DNA of 64,000 nucleotides from Plasmodium coatneyi (taxonomy: Eukaryota > Apicomplexa > Aconoidasida > Haemosporida > Plasmodiidae): positions 2,542,001 to 2,606,000 of the forward strand of contig NC_033567.1 in NCBI RefSeq assembly GCF_001680005.1, written 5' to 3'. The notes beneath the pieces are model-generated. The model saw nothing but the letters and a program-made list of their open reading frames with translations, was not told where the DNA came from and did no database searches. This document shows positions 44,404-54,732 of the stretch, piece by piece. The first letter of the stretch is position 1; the number at the start of each line of letters is the position of its first letter. A program made the translations under genes and the position numbers.

Positions 44404-46620
44404 ATGTCAGAAACAGCACCAGTAGACGTAAGGAAGAATATTTCAGAAAGAAAGAAAGAAAGAAAAGAGGGAAAAAAAAATATATATATAGAAACTTACA
44501 GTCACACTTACACTTACAAATACATTCCCCATTACACACTTCTTTTTGCCAAATACATACATGCAGGAGGAACTTTTAAAGAGGTTACCATCATGGGTCG
44601 AGTACTATGATAAATTCGAAAACAGCACGGAACTAAACTGTCCAGAAGGTAATGGTTGCAGCGCAGAAGAGAGCAATTATAATTTGACAGGGAGGAATCT
44701 GACGGGCCCTAAGCTTCAAATTATGAAAGCACTGAGCTACATATACAAAGAATATAGAGGAGAAGATAAAAAAACATTCAAAAGTGCAACACCAGCCGAA
44801 TGTAGAGCGCGCCACTTCTTCTCTCACTGGATAAAGGAAAAATTATATAAGAGTCATGGGGGAAGTGAAAACTTCGGAGCTAACATAAAACTTATTTGCG
44901 ATAAAATAAAAGAACCCTGTGGGTCAGGAAAACACTGTGAAATTCCCTGTGAGAGTCCTAACCTAAAAGCTTTCGGTAGTCAGAAAATATTATTCGATTT
45001 TTGGCATGACCACAGTTCTATACAAACATTATTAAAATATAGTGAGCCTGAAGGTCTTAAGATATGTAAAAATTATTTGCACGACGTCAAAACAGCACGT
45101 ACTGCTGTGGACACAGGTTGCACAAACGAGTCAGATGACCATTACTGCAGCAAATTCTGGACAAGTAATAAGGAACAAATTAATAAGAAATTATCAGAAT
45201 TGGAATCTACATTAAATTCTAAACAGGAGGCAAAAGCGCAGGCAGAACAATTAGCATCCACCCAATTAAACGAAGCCGAAAGTAAAGCGAATGCTGCTTC
45301 TTCTCTTTCTTCTGCTTTTGGTACCTTAGCAGCATTAGAATTACCAGCACTGGCATACTTTTTATATAAGGTAAAATTACAACTTAAAATTGCGGAATAT
45401 AAATAATAGTATTTTCCCTCCTCCTTAGACCCTCCTTTCCTTCCTCCTCCCTTAGAACATCCTTCCTTAGATCACCTTTCCTTAGACCCTCGTTCATTCC
45501 TCCACCTAAGACCATTCCTTTCCTTCCTTCCTTAAACACCATCCTTTCCTTCCTTCCTTAGACACTCCTTTCCTTCCACCAACCACCCCTAACAGAAACT
45601 TCCCTTCCATTCCCTAACAATCTTCTTTCCACCTACCACCCCAAACACAACCTTCCTTCGACCTACCAACCCTAGGAACCTACCACCCCTTCATTCTGAT
45701 AACCCTAACCTATCATTCTAACACCCCTAACCCTTCCTTTTAAACCCTCCTTTCCCTTCAGTATAAACCTTGGTCTTCCTGGTTCGGTAGCCATTCTGGA
45801 AATGGAAGAAGCAGAAAAAGGAGAACAATTGGACAGGACCTTGATACTTTGACGGAGGATGCCTCAACATATGATTCAATGGACACTTCCACAATAGGTC
45901 CAGTGGATGATTCTACACTACGTTCTGCTGCACACAGTGGTCAACCTAGGGGAAGAGGAACAAGAACAAGCAATATGCCAGGTCATCAAAGGAACAATAT
46001 AGGTTACGGTCGCATGTAACACTTACAAGGGGAAGGGGAGGGTCCATCAAGGGATTTAAGTGACCGCTAAGTTCATGCAGTGTAAGAAGCAAAATGACCT
46101 CTTTTCCTTATTTTTCTTATTTCTTATTTCTTTTTTTTTCTTTCTTTTCTTTCTTCTTCCTTTCTTTTCTTTCTTCTTCCTTTCTTTTCTTTCTTTCTTC
46201 CTTTCTTTTCTTTCTTTCTTTCTTCCTTTCTTTTCTTTCTTTCTTTCTTTCTTCTTTTCCTTTCTTTTCTTTCTTTTTTTCTTTCTTTCTTTCTTTTCTT
46301 TTTTTTCTTTTTTTTTTTTTTTGCAGTACACTTCCTTACCTTCTTGGATAAGGAGCAACACCCTCTCCTTTGGAAGGAACGCAGGAAGGAACAACAACAA
46401 GAGCAGTAATAGAAGCAGAAGCAGAAAAAGAAGAACAATCAATCAAGAGTTTGACGAATTAACAGAAACCTCAACAATAGGAGGTTCAACAATAGGTTCT
46501 ACAACTGATGATTCTACCACAGTATATTCTGCCCCATATACTACTACACGGCCATCTACCAGAAGGGCGAGGAGTACACAACAACGGGGAAGGAAGAATG
46601 TAGCTTATCACCCTACATAA
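44404..46620 (+). CDS. KIR: KIR-F: KIR variant antigen with two candidate terminal exons
   Basis: Exon 1 is 44404-44427 (MSETAPVD), exon 2 is 44567-45370, and there are two possible last exons: 45762-46019 (tail starting YKPWSSWFGSH, ending IGYGRM; 361 residues in all) and 46327-46620 (tail starting YTSLPSWIRSN, ending AYHPT; 373 residues). Both begin at AG in phase 0 and both fit the exon 2 donor. The ectodomain starts EELLKRLPSWVEYYDKF and has ARHFFSHWIKEKLY and ILFDFWHDHS. A coiled coil (NKKLSELESTLNSKQEAKAQ) precedes the membrane segment GTLAALELPALAYFLYK. KIR-A and KIR-D use a YT(N/S)-type last exon like the second one; KIR-B, -C and -E use the YKPWSSWFG type. Confidence 0.9.
46100..46321. 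repeat. TTTC/TTCC polypyrimidine tract
   Basis: About 220 bp of nearly pure pyrimidine on the plus strand, ending in a T-run and the TTGCAG acceptor of the distal KIR-F terminal exon. It is an unusually long polypyrimidine tract before a splice site. Long Lys/Arg- or Phe/Ser-rich frames across it are artefacts. Confidence 0.9.
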
Positions 46621-47710
46621 TGTTACCCCCGTGGAAATTTTAATTATTTGTAATTCTAAGTACATTACTGTAACAGGCACAAAATGTGCAAAGCGCAGGG
46701 AAAAAAAAAAAAAAAACAGTGTATCAATCGATAGACCGCATAATTTCGCCGACCACATTCTATAAATATTTGCGCCAAACCAACGCCCCAAAGGGGTGAT
46801 TGTTAACCGGAACTGCCAACATGACTGTGCTGCCGAGCGGGTGGACGCGGCCTGAAGTAATCGCCCCTCCCCCTGTACTATACGCATAAGGAGAACTGGG
46901 CCAAATACACGCGGCAATGGAGCGTACCCAGAAACGGGAAAAAAGAAATTTATTCGACATCGGAAGAAGCCCTGTAACCCATTACAAGGGTGATCATGAA
47001 GAAGAGATAGTGTCCCCATTTGTCCGTTCCTTCTGATAGAACAGATGCTCAGGTATATACCTTCCTGTCTACCTCTCCTCAAATACATGCACACAGTAGA
47101 ACGTCTCAATGTGAGAATAATCACATGCATAGTTTGGGAAATCAAACTACCACTTTTCCTTCCACCCTCTTGGCGTTAGCGTCTTTACAGATTAATCAAC
47201 ACCTTCGAAAATTCCATGAGGGTGTTTCCCGTCCTCATGCGAAGGGGCAAAACAGATTTTTCCTTCACCCCCTTAAGAGGGAATCATGGGGGGGGAGACA
47301 ATATGCTACCATAGCAACACTGTAGAACACACAAAAAATTGAAACATAAAAATCAATTAAGTTTTTTTGTAGTAGGTCCCCTTCAGTCCCTTTTTTTCCG
47401 GCGCACCAAGTTATGTGCAAAAATGAGTAACGCAATGGTCTTCACAAAAAAGGAAAAAAAAAATTATTCTTTATATTTTTCTGCTGTTACCGCTCCCATG
47501 TGTGTTTCATTATGACAAGACGGATCCCCGTGAGGTGTGCATCCTCGACTGCATCTCACTGAACAGAGGGGAAAACCCTCCATTGTTTGCGGTAACTGGC
47601 ATGTCCACATAAACGAGTAGGCTAAAAGTCACTGGGAAAAAGGGGGAACAAAAATGGACCATTCGCATAATTGAGCAGAGTACGGCTCGCTGAACCGCTG
47701 ATTAGCCACT
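46621..47710. other. island right border, non-coding
   Basis: Composition returns to that of the core. Only short overlapping frames, none with coding character. The KIR island ends here. Confidence 0.5.
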
Positions 47711-48702
47711 TCAATTCCTAAAATAACTAAACAGGGCTAAGGCATAAAAGTATAGGGCTACGAGATACAGGGGGTAAGACACACTGAGGATCTTCCTAAT
47801 GCTATTTGGTTCTCCATAATTCTTCTAAAAAGGTGGGATAATATAAAAAAAAAAAATCATAAAAAATATGCACCGGTATTTACACAAACGTGAATACGCA
47901 TATTTCACCACGTTGCTTTGGTTAATATATCGCAAAGTGTTTTTTCCCCTTATCCTTTCTTTGTGATCTTACCGCCAAAAAGAAGAGGTTGTAGTTTGGG
48001 GGGGTCATGGCTTGGATTAGGAAATAGAGCTGTAAGTTTTTGTGTAACGGGGGGAAAAAGGGCGAAAAGGGGAAAAACAAATAAAATGTTTCAATGTTGT
48101 ATTTAAATTGTTCCGCCCTGAATGTGAACGATTGGAACGGGCGAATGAGTGGATGCCACTTCGCCCCATACCTTAAAAACTCCGTAGCGATTGCTCATGT
48201 GCAGCATGGCCCAAATGAGCGAAGGAAACAAAAGGTATTTATTTTGCAACACAAATAGAAGATCCTTAAAAGATACAGGAGAAGGCAATTTAATTCCTTC
48301 ATACAAAATATTCGACAGGATCACATACACAGATGGAGTCAACATGGTGTTGAACATAGTCGTTGCCTGCTTGATGGACTGCTCATAAAATGCATTAGCG
48401 CTGTTAAAAAATTTGAAAAAAATCGATATGCAAAGGAAGTAAAAATAGGAATTCCTGAAAATGGAACTGAACGTGGATGATAGACACATGCCCTTCATCT
48501 CATCACTTGATATTTCTTCTTTTTTTTTTCTCTTTACAAAAAATTTTACATAAATTTTTGTTAGAATTCCGCTAATTAGCACATAATAATTAAAAAACAG
48601 GGAGATGTTTTTCTCTCCACAGTGGAGCTTTTTCAACAGGTTGTTGTAGACAAATATTGGTATCAGTCCGGACTCGTTTAGCATGCACATGTGTTGTAGC
48701 AT
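47711..48702 (-). CDS. conserved polytopic membrane protein, unknown function
   Basis: Three exons on the minus strand: 48702-48172, 48029-47973 and 47824-47711. They total 702 nt, phase 0 at each junction, and encode 233 residues. Several hydrophobic segments are visible, for example FFNYYVLISGILTKIYVKFF, NSYFYFLCISIFFKFF, NKYLLFPSLIWAML, LYFLIQ and the C-terminal YLVALYFYALALFSYF, so four or five membrane spans are likely. No signal peptide or catalytic motif is recognised. An endomembrane protein is the best guess from topology alone. Confidence 0.75.
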
Positions 48703-51503
48703 GTTTATTTTTTGTACTTTTCCCTCTCCTTCCTAAAGCTCGCTGCTCAACCGGAGGAATCAAAAATCGACTTCTCCTTAACGTACGACGTAAAATGGAA
48801 AATAAACCGCAAAGCAGTGGAGAAGCGTCTAGGTGAATAGCACCGATGGTGTAATACGTACAAGCTTACATTTTTTGCACCCCACCTTTTTGGTAGAATA
48901 GAAGAACGAACTGTGCTATGCACGTGTTGCCATTATGCATCAATGCGCCTACCTGTAATAGTAGCAGCAAGCGTATCCGGTTTGAATCAAACGTACGCAA
49001 CACATAGGCGACCTGTCCAAGGGGCAAAACCGCAGAGGGGGTGACATCCCATCACCTGTGGAGAAGCATCCCATTGGTTGCCCCTTTTGGCGCATTTAAA
49101 ATGGCAGTGTAAAACAATACATGTACTGCCTTCAAATAGAGCAGGTTTGTTCTTTTTTTTTTTTTTTTTTTTTTTGTAAACATAGGTCAACATGTGTACT
49201 ATGCGTATACACATGGTGAAAAGTGAAAAAGGAAAAAAAAATTATCCTCAGCTATATCTTCCTATTTTGCGCATCACTGTCATTTACCTAGAACCTTTAT
49301 TGGGGACCCCCATCAGTACGTGTTTTACGTCAACGGCGCTTACATGTAAGCGCACCTATGGGAAATAACCACGCCATAATTTTTTAATTTACACGAATCC
49401 ACATGGGGGTTTACTTCGCATTTAATTTGTTTATCTCACGCGGACGCAGCAGAAAAAGGTGTCCAGAAAAAGTTCTCCCATACTTATCGAATGAGATCAT
49501 TGAGGTGGTGTAACCTCTTTCGAAGTTGTGTTCATTTTTTACCCACCTTTGATGATTACTCTTTTTTTTTTTTCTTTTTTTCTTTTTTTATCGCAAGAGA
49601 ATTAAATTCTTAGCAGAGTCAAAAAGAATATGCTGTTCCTTTCGATTCTCTTGTAAAATTTTTTTTTTTATTTTGGCGCTTTCCCGAAGCAGGTAAAGTT
49701 GGGCCTTCCTAGAGAGGCGTTTTTTCCTTCATCAATAAATAACATCAACCTATCGGCGGGGGACGAACGGCATAAGAAATCCCTCCGCCTTTGAGCCGTT
49801 TAACGAGATGTGCTCGGTCATATCACGACAGCAAGCTTTGACAAATAATACTCATCCTCGAGAAGGAGGGTGAATCAAACGAGATGTTGCACCAAGGGGG
49901 GGCAAAGCATATACACTCATTGTAGAATGACACAAAGGGAAGAACTAAACCAACACGTGTAATTACAACTTTTTTTAACGCACAATCATTTGTTTGAACA
50001 ACGATTGCATAATTTTGGGGAAGGCCCCGGGATGTATTCCAAATGATTGGCCCTCCTTTGACATCCCCTTTTTTTTTATAGTACCACTACTCGTTTGTGG
50101 TTTTTTTTTTTTTTTTTTAAATTGCTGAATGGAATAATTTTATGTGGGTTTGTTGCAACGGAAAGCCGCATGCTGTTGTCATAAAAATTCAAAGTGCCAT
50201 TTGCGCCGATCGTACGTATGTGTCTCCACCCCCCGTCATCCCACTTGTTCATCTGCTTATTCCTGCTCAGCTCCTACTATTTTCGCCCTCTCATAAGGCA
50301 TGTGCTTTGGCAAAATATACACAATATCATATATTATAATATATAACAACACACTACCTACTGCTCTATGGGTTGGCAAGACGAATATATATTCCTAGAA
50401 ACGCCACTTGTCGAGTATTTTTGCGAAAATATCATGGCAGAAATGAAGGCTGATGCACTGGAAGGGTAGTAACATATAATAATATTATATGCATCATCCA
50501 TTTTTGTTTTCGTAATTTTTGTTCAAAAAAGAACGCTGCAAATAAAGAAGAAAAAAAAAAAAAAAAAAAAAATAGTATACCTCAATTCAGCATATTTTTT
50601 TTTGCGCGGAAAAATCCATGCACCATTAAAATTTCTTCCTAGTTGGTTAAATTTTCAAAATAAAAAAAGAACGTATATGGTTTACTTTTATTACATTTTT
50701 TCGTAAGAAAGAAATAATTTTCACTTTTTCACAAATTGCAACATGCGCATTTTTCCACTATTGTAAGTTGCCGTTTTTTATTTTTGTGAAAAGGAATGGA
50801 TTGGCTAAAAAGTTGAAAAAAAAAAAAACTCTCAAGCATTTTGCGAGTTAAATTTGGACCACTAAAATTACACGGGAAAAAGAAAATTGGCAAATGGCAG
50901 ATCAATAAAGTGTCAAACTGCAGATCCATAAGGCGACAGAGTGACAAGTTTCCGAACCAGTTACGTAGCACTCACATCATGTCGATTTATTACCGTTCCA
51001 AGTGGTAGGCAAAATAGCAAAAGTTACTCCAAAGAAAAGCGGCAAGTATGATTCCCCTGCAAAAGTTGAGCACTCAAATTTCGTTTTCGTGGAAAACATA
51101 ATATAATAACCATCAATCGGTTAAATTGTCATCGAAAGGGAAATTATTTTTTTTTTTTTTCGAATTGTTCCTCGCCATTCTGATTTATTACCTTCCGAAT
51201 TGACGCTTGGAAAGTTCTTGCAGAAAGGGAGAACTTATCTTTGTGGAAGTGAATATAATGTGACACCCTCTGCCCCGTTATAAATTGCTCACTGCGGATT
51301 TGTCGAAAACGCACGCACACATGTGTACGTTCATATATGTATACACGTTTGTATATTCTATCCCGTCGCCCATTTAAAAGGGTTTGCCATATAACCTGGT
51401 AAAGTCGTGCCTGTTTGAAACGTTAAAAGCCTGTTTGTACCTATCCCTACCGTTCTGGGCAACCATTTCATTTAAACACTGTTATATGTACGAAGTTTGC
51501 AAA
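48703..51503. other. 2.8-kb intergenic region
   Basis: Long T- and A-runs (49.15, 49.57, 50.10 and 50.55 kb) but no open frame with coding character and no RNA gene that I can recognise. It separates divergent genes and would hold two promoters, but is long for that. Confidence 0.45.
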
Positions 51504-51947
51504 ATGGGTCTTAAAAAGTGCGTCGTTTTCTTTGCCCTTTTTAACCTCATCTCATATGTAAAGAAAGAGGGCAACGACTCATGCCTGTGTGAGCCAATAC
51601 CAATTCCTATGCTGCAACCCGAACCTGAACCCGAACCCGATTACATGGATGAGCTCTTACCTACGCTAGAACCAGAAGCACAACCACAAGCAACCCCCGA
51701 TGACGGAAATACAAACAACAATAACTTTAATTTTGGAAATGGAAATTTCAATGGAGGAAATGATGATGATGACGACGACGATGACAACGATGATGACGAT
51801 GATGAAATAATTGATAACTCCAACGATGACAATAATGATGACGAGGAGGTCAACAATGGCGACGACGACGATGATGATGATGACGAAGAAATTAACGAAA
51901 ATGTGATTAAAAATTCTCAAAAAAAAAGAAAAAGAAATAATTTGTAG
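51504..51947 (+). CDS. secreted Asp-rich low-complexity protein
   Basis: Single exon of 147 residues from the ATG at 51504; an upstream in-frame ATG at 51486 is less likely because the signal peptide starts at the second. Residues 1-20 (MGLKKCVVFFALFNLISYV) form a signal peptide. A short mature segment with two Cys (SCLCEP) leads to a PEPEPEPD repeat, an Asn/Gly/Phe stretch and two long Asp runs separated by Asn-rich spacers, ending in a basic KKRKRN tail. Secreted or surface parasite protein; I do not recognise a named family. Aspartate repeats suggest calcium or cation binding, but this is inference. Confidence 0.75.
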   Translation: MGLKKCVVFFALFNLISYVKKEGNDSCLCEPIPIPMLQPEPEPEPDYMDELLPTLEPEAQPQATPDDGNTNNNNFNFGNGNFNGGNDDDDDDDDNDDDDDEIIDNSNDDNNDDEEVNNGDDDDDDDDEEINENVIKNSQKKRKRNNL

Positions 51948-52633
51948 ATCTCTCTAGTCCAGTAGAAGAGCCATGTTTGTGAAGAGAAGATATCCCACGG
52001 GATGTGTGTATACCATCTGCAATGGCACACCAACCTCAGACATGTTTGAAGTGAACAACCGTCCCCTTTGTTTTTATTTTAATTTATTTTTAAACACCAT
52101 TTGGAAGCATTCGCTTTGTTACGCGATGGTGTCTCTCCTGTACGTATAAAACTTTGCAAAAGTGCATGCAGAAGAGTACGTGCAGGCAGGCGTGCCATCT
52201 TGAAGCCGATCTGAAGTTCTCCTTCCACTTCAGTGATTACCACTGTGAGAAGTGTAATGTGTATATGAAGCGGGTGAGTATATTCTTGCTCTTCCCGTAC
52301 CTTTGTTCACAACATATTCAATTTTTTTCTCTCTTTGCGAAGTTTGCCAATATTTTTAATTCCCTTTCTGTTAACGAAAAGAAGGAATCAGAAGCACAAC
52401 ACCCCTGTTGTGCACCATCCCTCTTTTTTTTAATTATTTTTTTATATGATAATAATCATGTTTAACAAAAACAAATGATTTTTTTTTTTTTTTTTTTTTA
52501 ATTGTTTGAACTAGCGAAAAATTTGATAACACAACATTCGTAAATTAATATAAAATGAAAAAAAAATATATATATAAGCAAAAAGCAAATCGGTCTGGGG
52601 GAAGTGAAACCTTTCCTGTCCACGATCCTTCAC
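51948..52633. other. mostly intergenic, one possible exon
   Basis: Apart from the low-confidence exon at 52,166-52,274, this stretch is T-rich, with a T-run near 52,480, and shows no coding character. Confidence 0.4.
52166..52274 (+). CDS. possible exon with Cys-rich (zinc-binding-like) sequence
   Basis: An ATG-initiated stretch encodes a short Cys/His-containing peptide (CRQACHLEADLKF, HCEKCNVYMKR) followed by a good GTGAGT donor. I could not find a matching downstream exon with confidence, so this may be a real first exon of an unresolved small gene or a chance frame. Confidence 0.25.
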
Positions 52634-53101
52634 TTAACCAGTTTTCTTAATCTGTTGTCTGTACTTCCGACCTGGGGTAAAGGGGGGTTAGTAACAAAAG
52701 GAAACAAATTAAATATGTTCATAAAAAGATGGAACGAAGGAAGGAGGGGCAGTGGGGAGCCATTCCCCATAAGGTGATCTTTCCGAAGATACGTCTTCAC
52801 CACGGATGGGTGATACAAATCTCATGGTGACACTCTCAAATGAATTTGAAAAAAGGAACTAAAAGCACACTAATTTATTTGGTCGTTTTACTCTCTCCCT
52901 GTCCTACTAACCTGCTGTATACATACTAATAAACTGCGATTTATATTTTGGGTTCCTCGGCGCCTGCTTGTAAAAAATGTACTTCTCTAAATACTTGGGA
53001 ATTCCTCTAGACCTGGGGGCCGGGTTTGATAAAACTTGTTTGTGTCTCGGGTTGGCATTACAATCGACTCCTGAAGTTTTGTGGCGTAAAAGGGAGTGCA
53101 T
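52634..53101 (-). CDS. small basic conserved protein, possibly ribosomal
   Basis: Two exons on the minus strand: 53101-52912 and 52671-52634. They join in phase 1 through a GTTAGT donor and a CCCCAG acceptor, encoding 75 residues. The protein is strongly basic with Pro-Arg and Tyr-Lys clusters (PAPRSRGIPKYLEKY, QAPRNPKYKS, GRKYRQQIKKTG). Size and composition resemble an organellar ribosomal protein, but I do not recognise the family. Confidence 0.6.
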
Positions 53102-54732
53102 AAGTTATTAGGCACACAAAGGTGTGGCCATTGGGACTTTGCTCAAACGTTCGCATATGATGTAAAGCTGCTTGTTGCTCATTGGCATTGCGTCCACTCC
53201 GCATGGTTATTCTAACCAGGGAAATCTCTCCTTACATACCCAGTAACGGAACGTGCCACCTGTGAATAACATATCGACATGAATTGCAAAGCAAGGTCAG
53301 AACTCCTGCATATTGGAAAAAAAAAGAAACAGCAAAATTAGCAGCACAGTGGTAATCACATGGGATGTTATTAAGCTTCGCATAAATTCCAAGTGGACAT
53401 GCCATCTACAATTGCAAAGATCAATTTGTCCCATTTGTTCAGTATACCTCTGTGCCACATTTTTAAAAAAGATCTCGCCTTTTTACACACAAAAAAAATA
53501 ATGTTTGAAGGTAAGGCTAATGGGAAAGAAGCGGGAAACTACCCCAGTGCAACATGACGGCAAACTATTCAAGCGGGTTTATACATATGTATATAAACTT
53601 GTTCGTAAAAAATGGAGCTACACATGGGGGGGTGTAGTGTTCCTTTCGAAGATTTCTTCTTTTGTGGATCTTTGCTAACAGCTGACGTGCTTACAAGTAG
53701 CTCAACCCTATCGTAGTGGTGCTCATTTGAAAGGAAATTTCACTTCATCACGCTTCGTCAAGCTTTAGCCATGTTTCGCCGCGTTTTTCTGAGAAGTCTG
53801 TCGTGATGCCCTAAGGTCATTCCCCTGTTCGATTTTTTTTTTTTTCTTTTTTGCATTCGTTCTCTTGCCCCTCTTACGCTCCCTGCTATGTTAACACACG
53901 GGTAAAGCTTTTACGATGTATAATCCAAATGCTTTGCGAACGCGAAAATGAATGAGCATTTTCTGCTTTTTTTTTGTTTTTTCCCGCGCCCTTGAACGGA
54001 TGTTTGCCAAGTTATATGAACACATACCCCGCATATTTACACGTGTTTACGCATTTATTCGGCGCCCCATTTTGTGTGTATTAAATTTGCCAATACGCTC
54101 AAGTTCGAATATGTACACAAAGGCGCCCATTATGTTCGTACGATTAGGACCAACGTATTTGCAAAAAGTGATATGACTAACAAGGTGAGCATGCGTCTGT
54201 GATAATTTTGCGCCCCTTCCCTTTTTTGTATTGCTTGTGAGTATACAGAGCATTCGTCTAATCACCTCTCTGCATTTTCTTCCAAGTTCGCCCATTTTGC
54301 TTACAAACTGTGTGGCCAACTTGGGGAACACATCCCTTTGCATAAGTGCGCATCAATCTGTTTTCCTACAAGGGGGGTGTTGTCGCGAAGGGCCTATTTC
54401 TTAGTCACACGTTGACACATGCACACGTAACGATAAGAGTTTACGAAACAGGGGGAGGATTTTCTCTGTGCTGTGAAATTGAATTCATCGCCCCGCTTCT
54501 TGCCAAATGATGATTGAAGATCCCGTAGATGAGAACTGTCACGTATACCTGAACGCGTAGGACATTTGTGCATGGTTTTGTCGGCACATGCTATTATGCC
54601 GCTCGTGCATGTGTGGCCAATTCGCTTACCATAACGCTTGTTCATTCAACATAGTTGATTTGCTGCACACACTTTTGTGTCGCCAAATTATTTGCAACAT
54701 TTTTTTTTTCTGTCTTTTTCAAATTTACGAAG
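53102..54732. other. intergenic / 5' region of GID8
   Basis: Promoter region and the unresolved first exon of the GID8 gene should lie here. An ATG ACT AAC AAG followed by GTGAGC at 54,173-54,184 is attractive but its phase does not fit the next exon; ATG CGT CT at 54,192 followed by GTGATA fits the phase but has a poor donor. No other gene. Confidence 0.4.

Noticed and set aside
46056..46620. Long Lys/Arg/Glu-rich (-) and Phe/Ser/Leu-rich (+) frames
   Set aside because: They are translations of the polypyrimidine tract in front of the distal KIR-F exon; only the phase-0 exon from 46327 has KIR character.
48975..49000. GGTTTGAATC-like tRNA T-loop
   Set aside because: No pairing T-stem, anticodon arm or acceptor stem could be drawn around it; no tRNA found in the window.
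54173..54184. ATG ACT AAC AAG with a GTGAGC donor as GID8 exon 1
   Set aside because: It ends in phase 0 while the first LisH exon needs two preceding bases; kept only as an open question.
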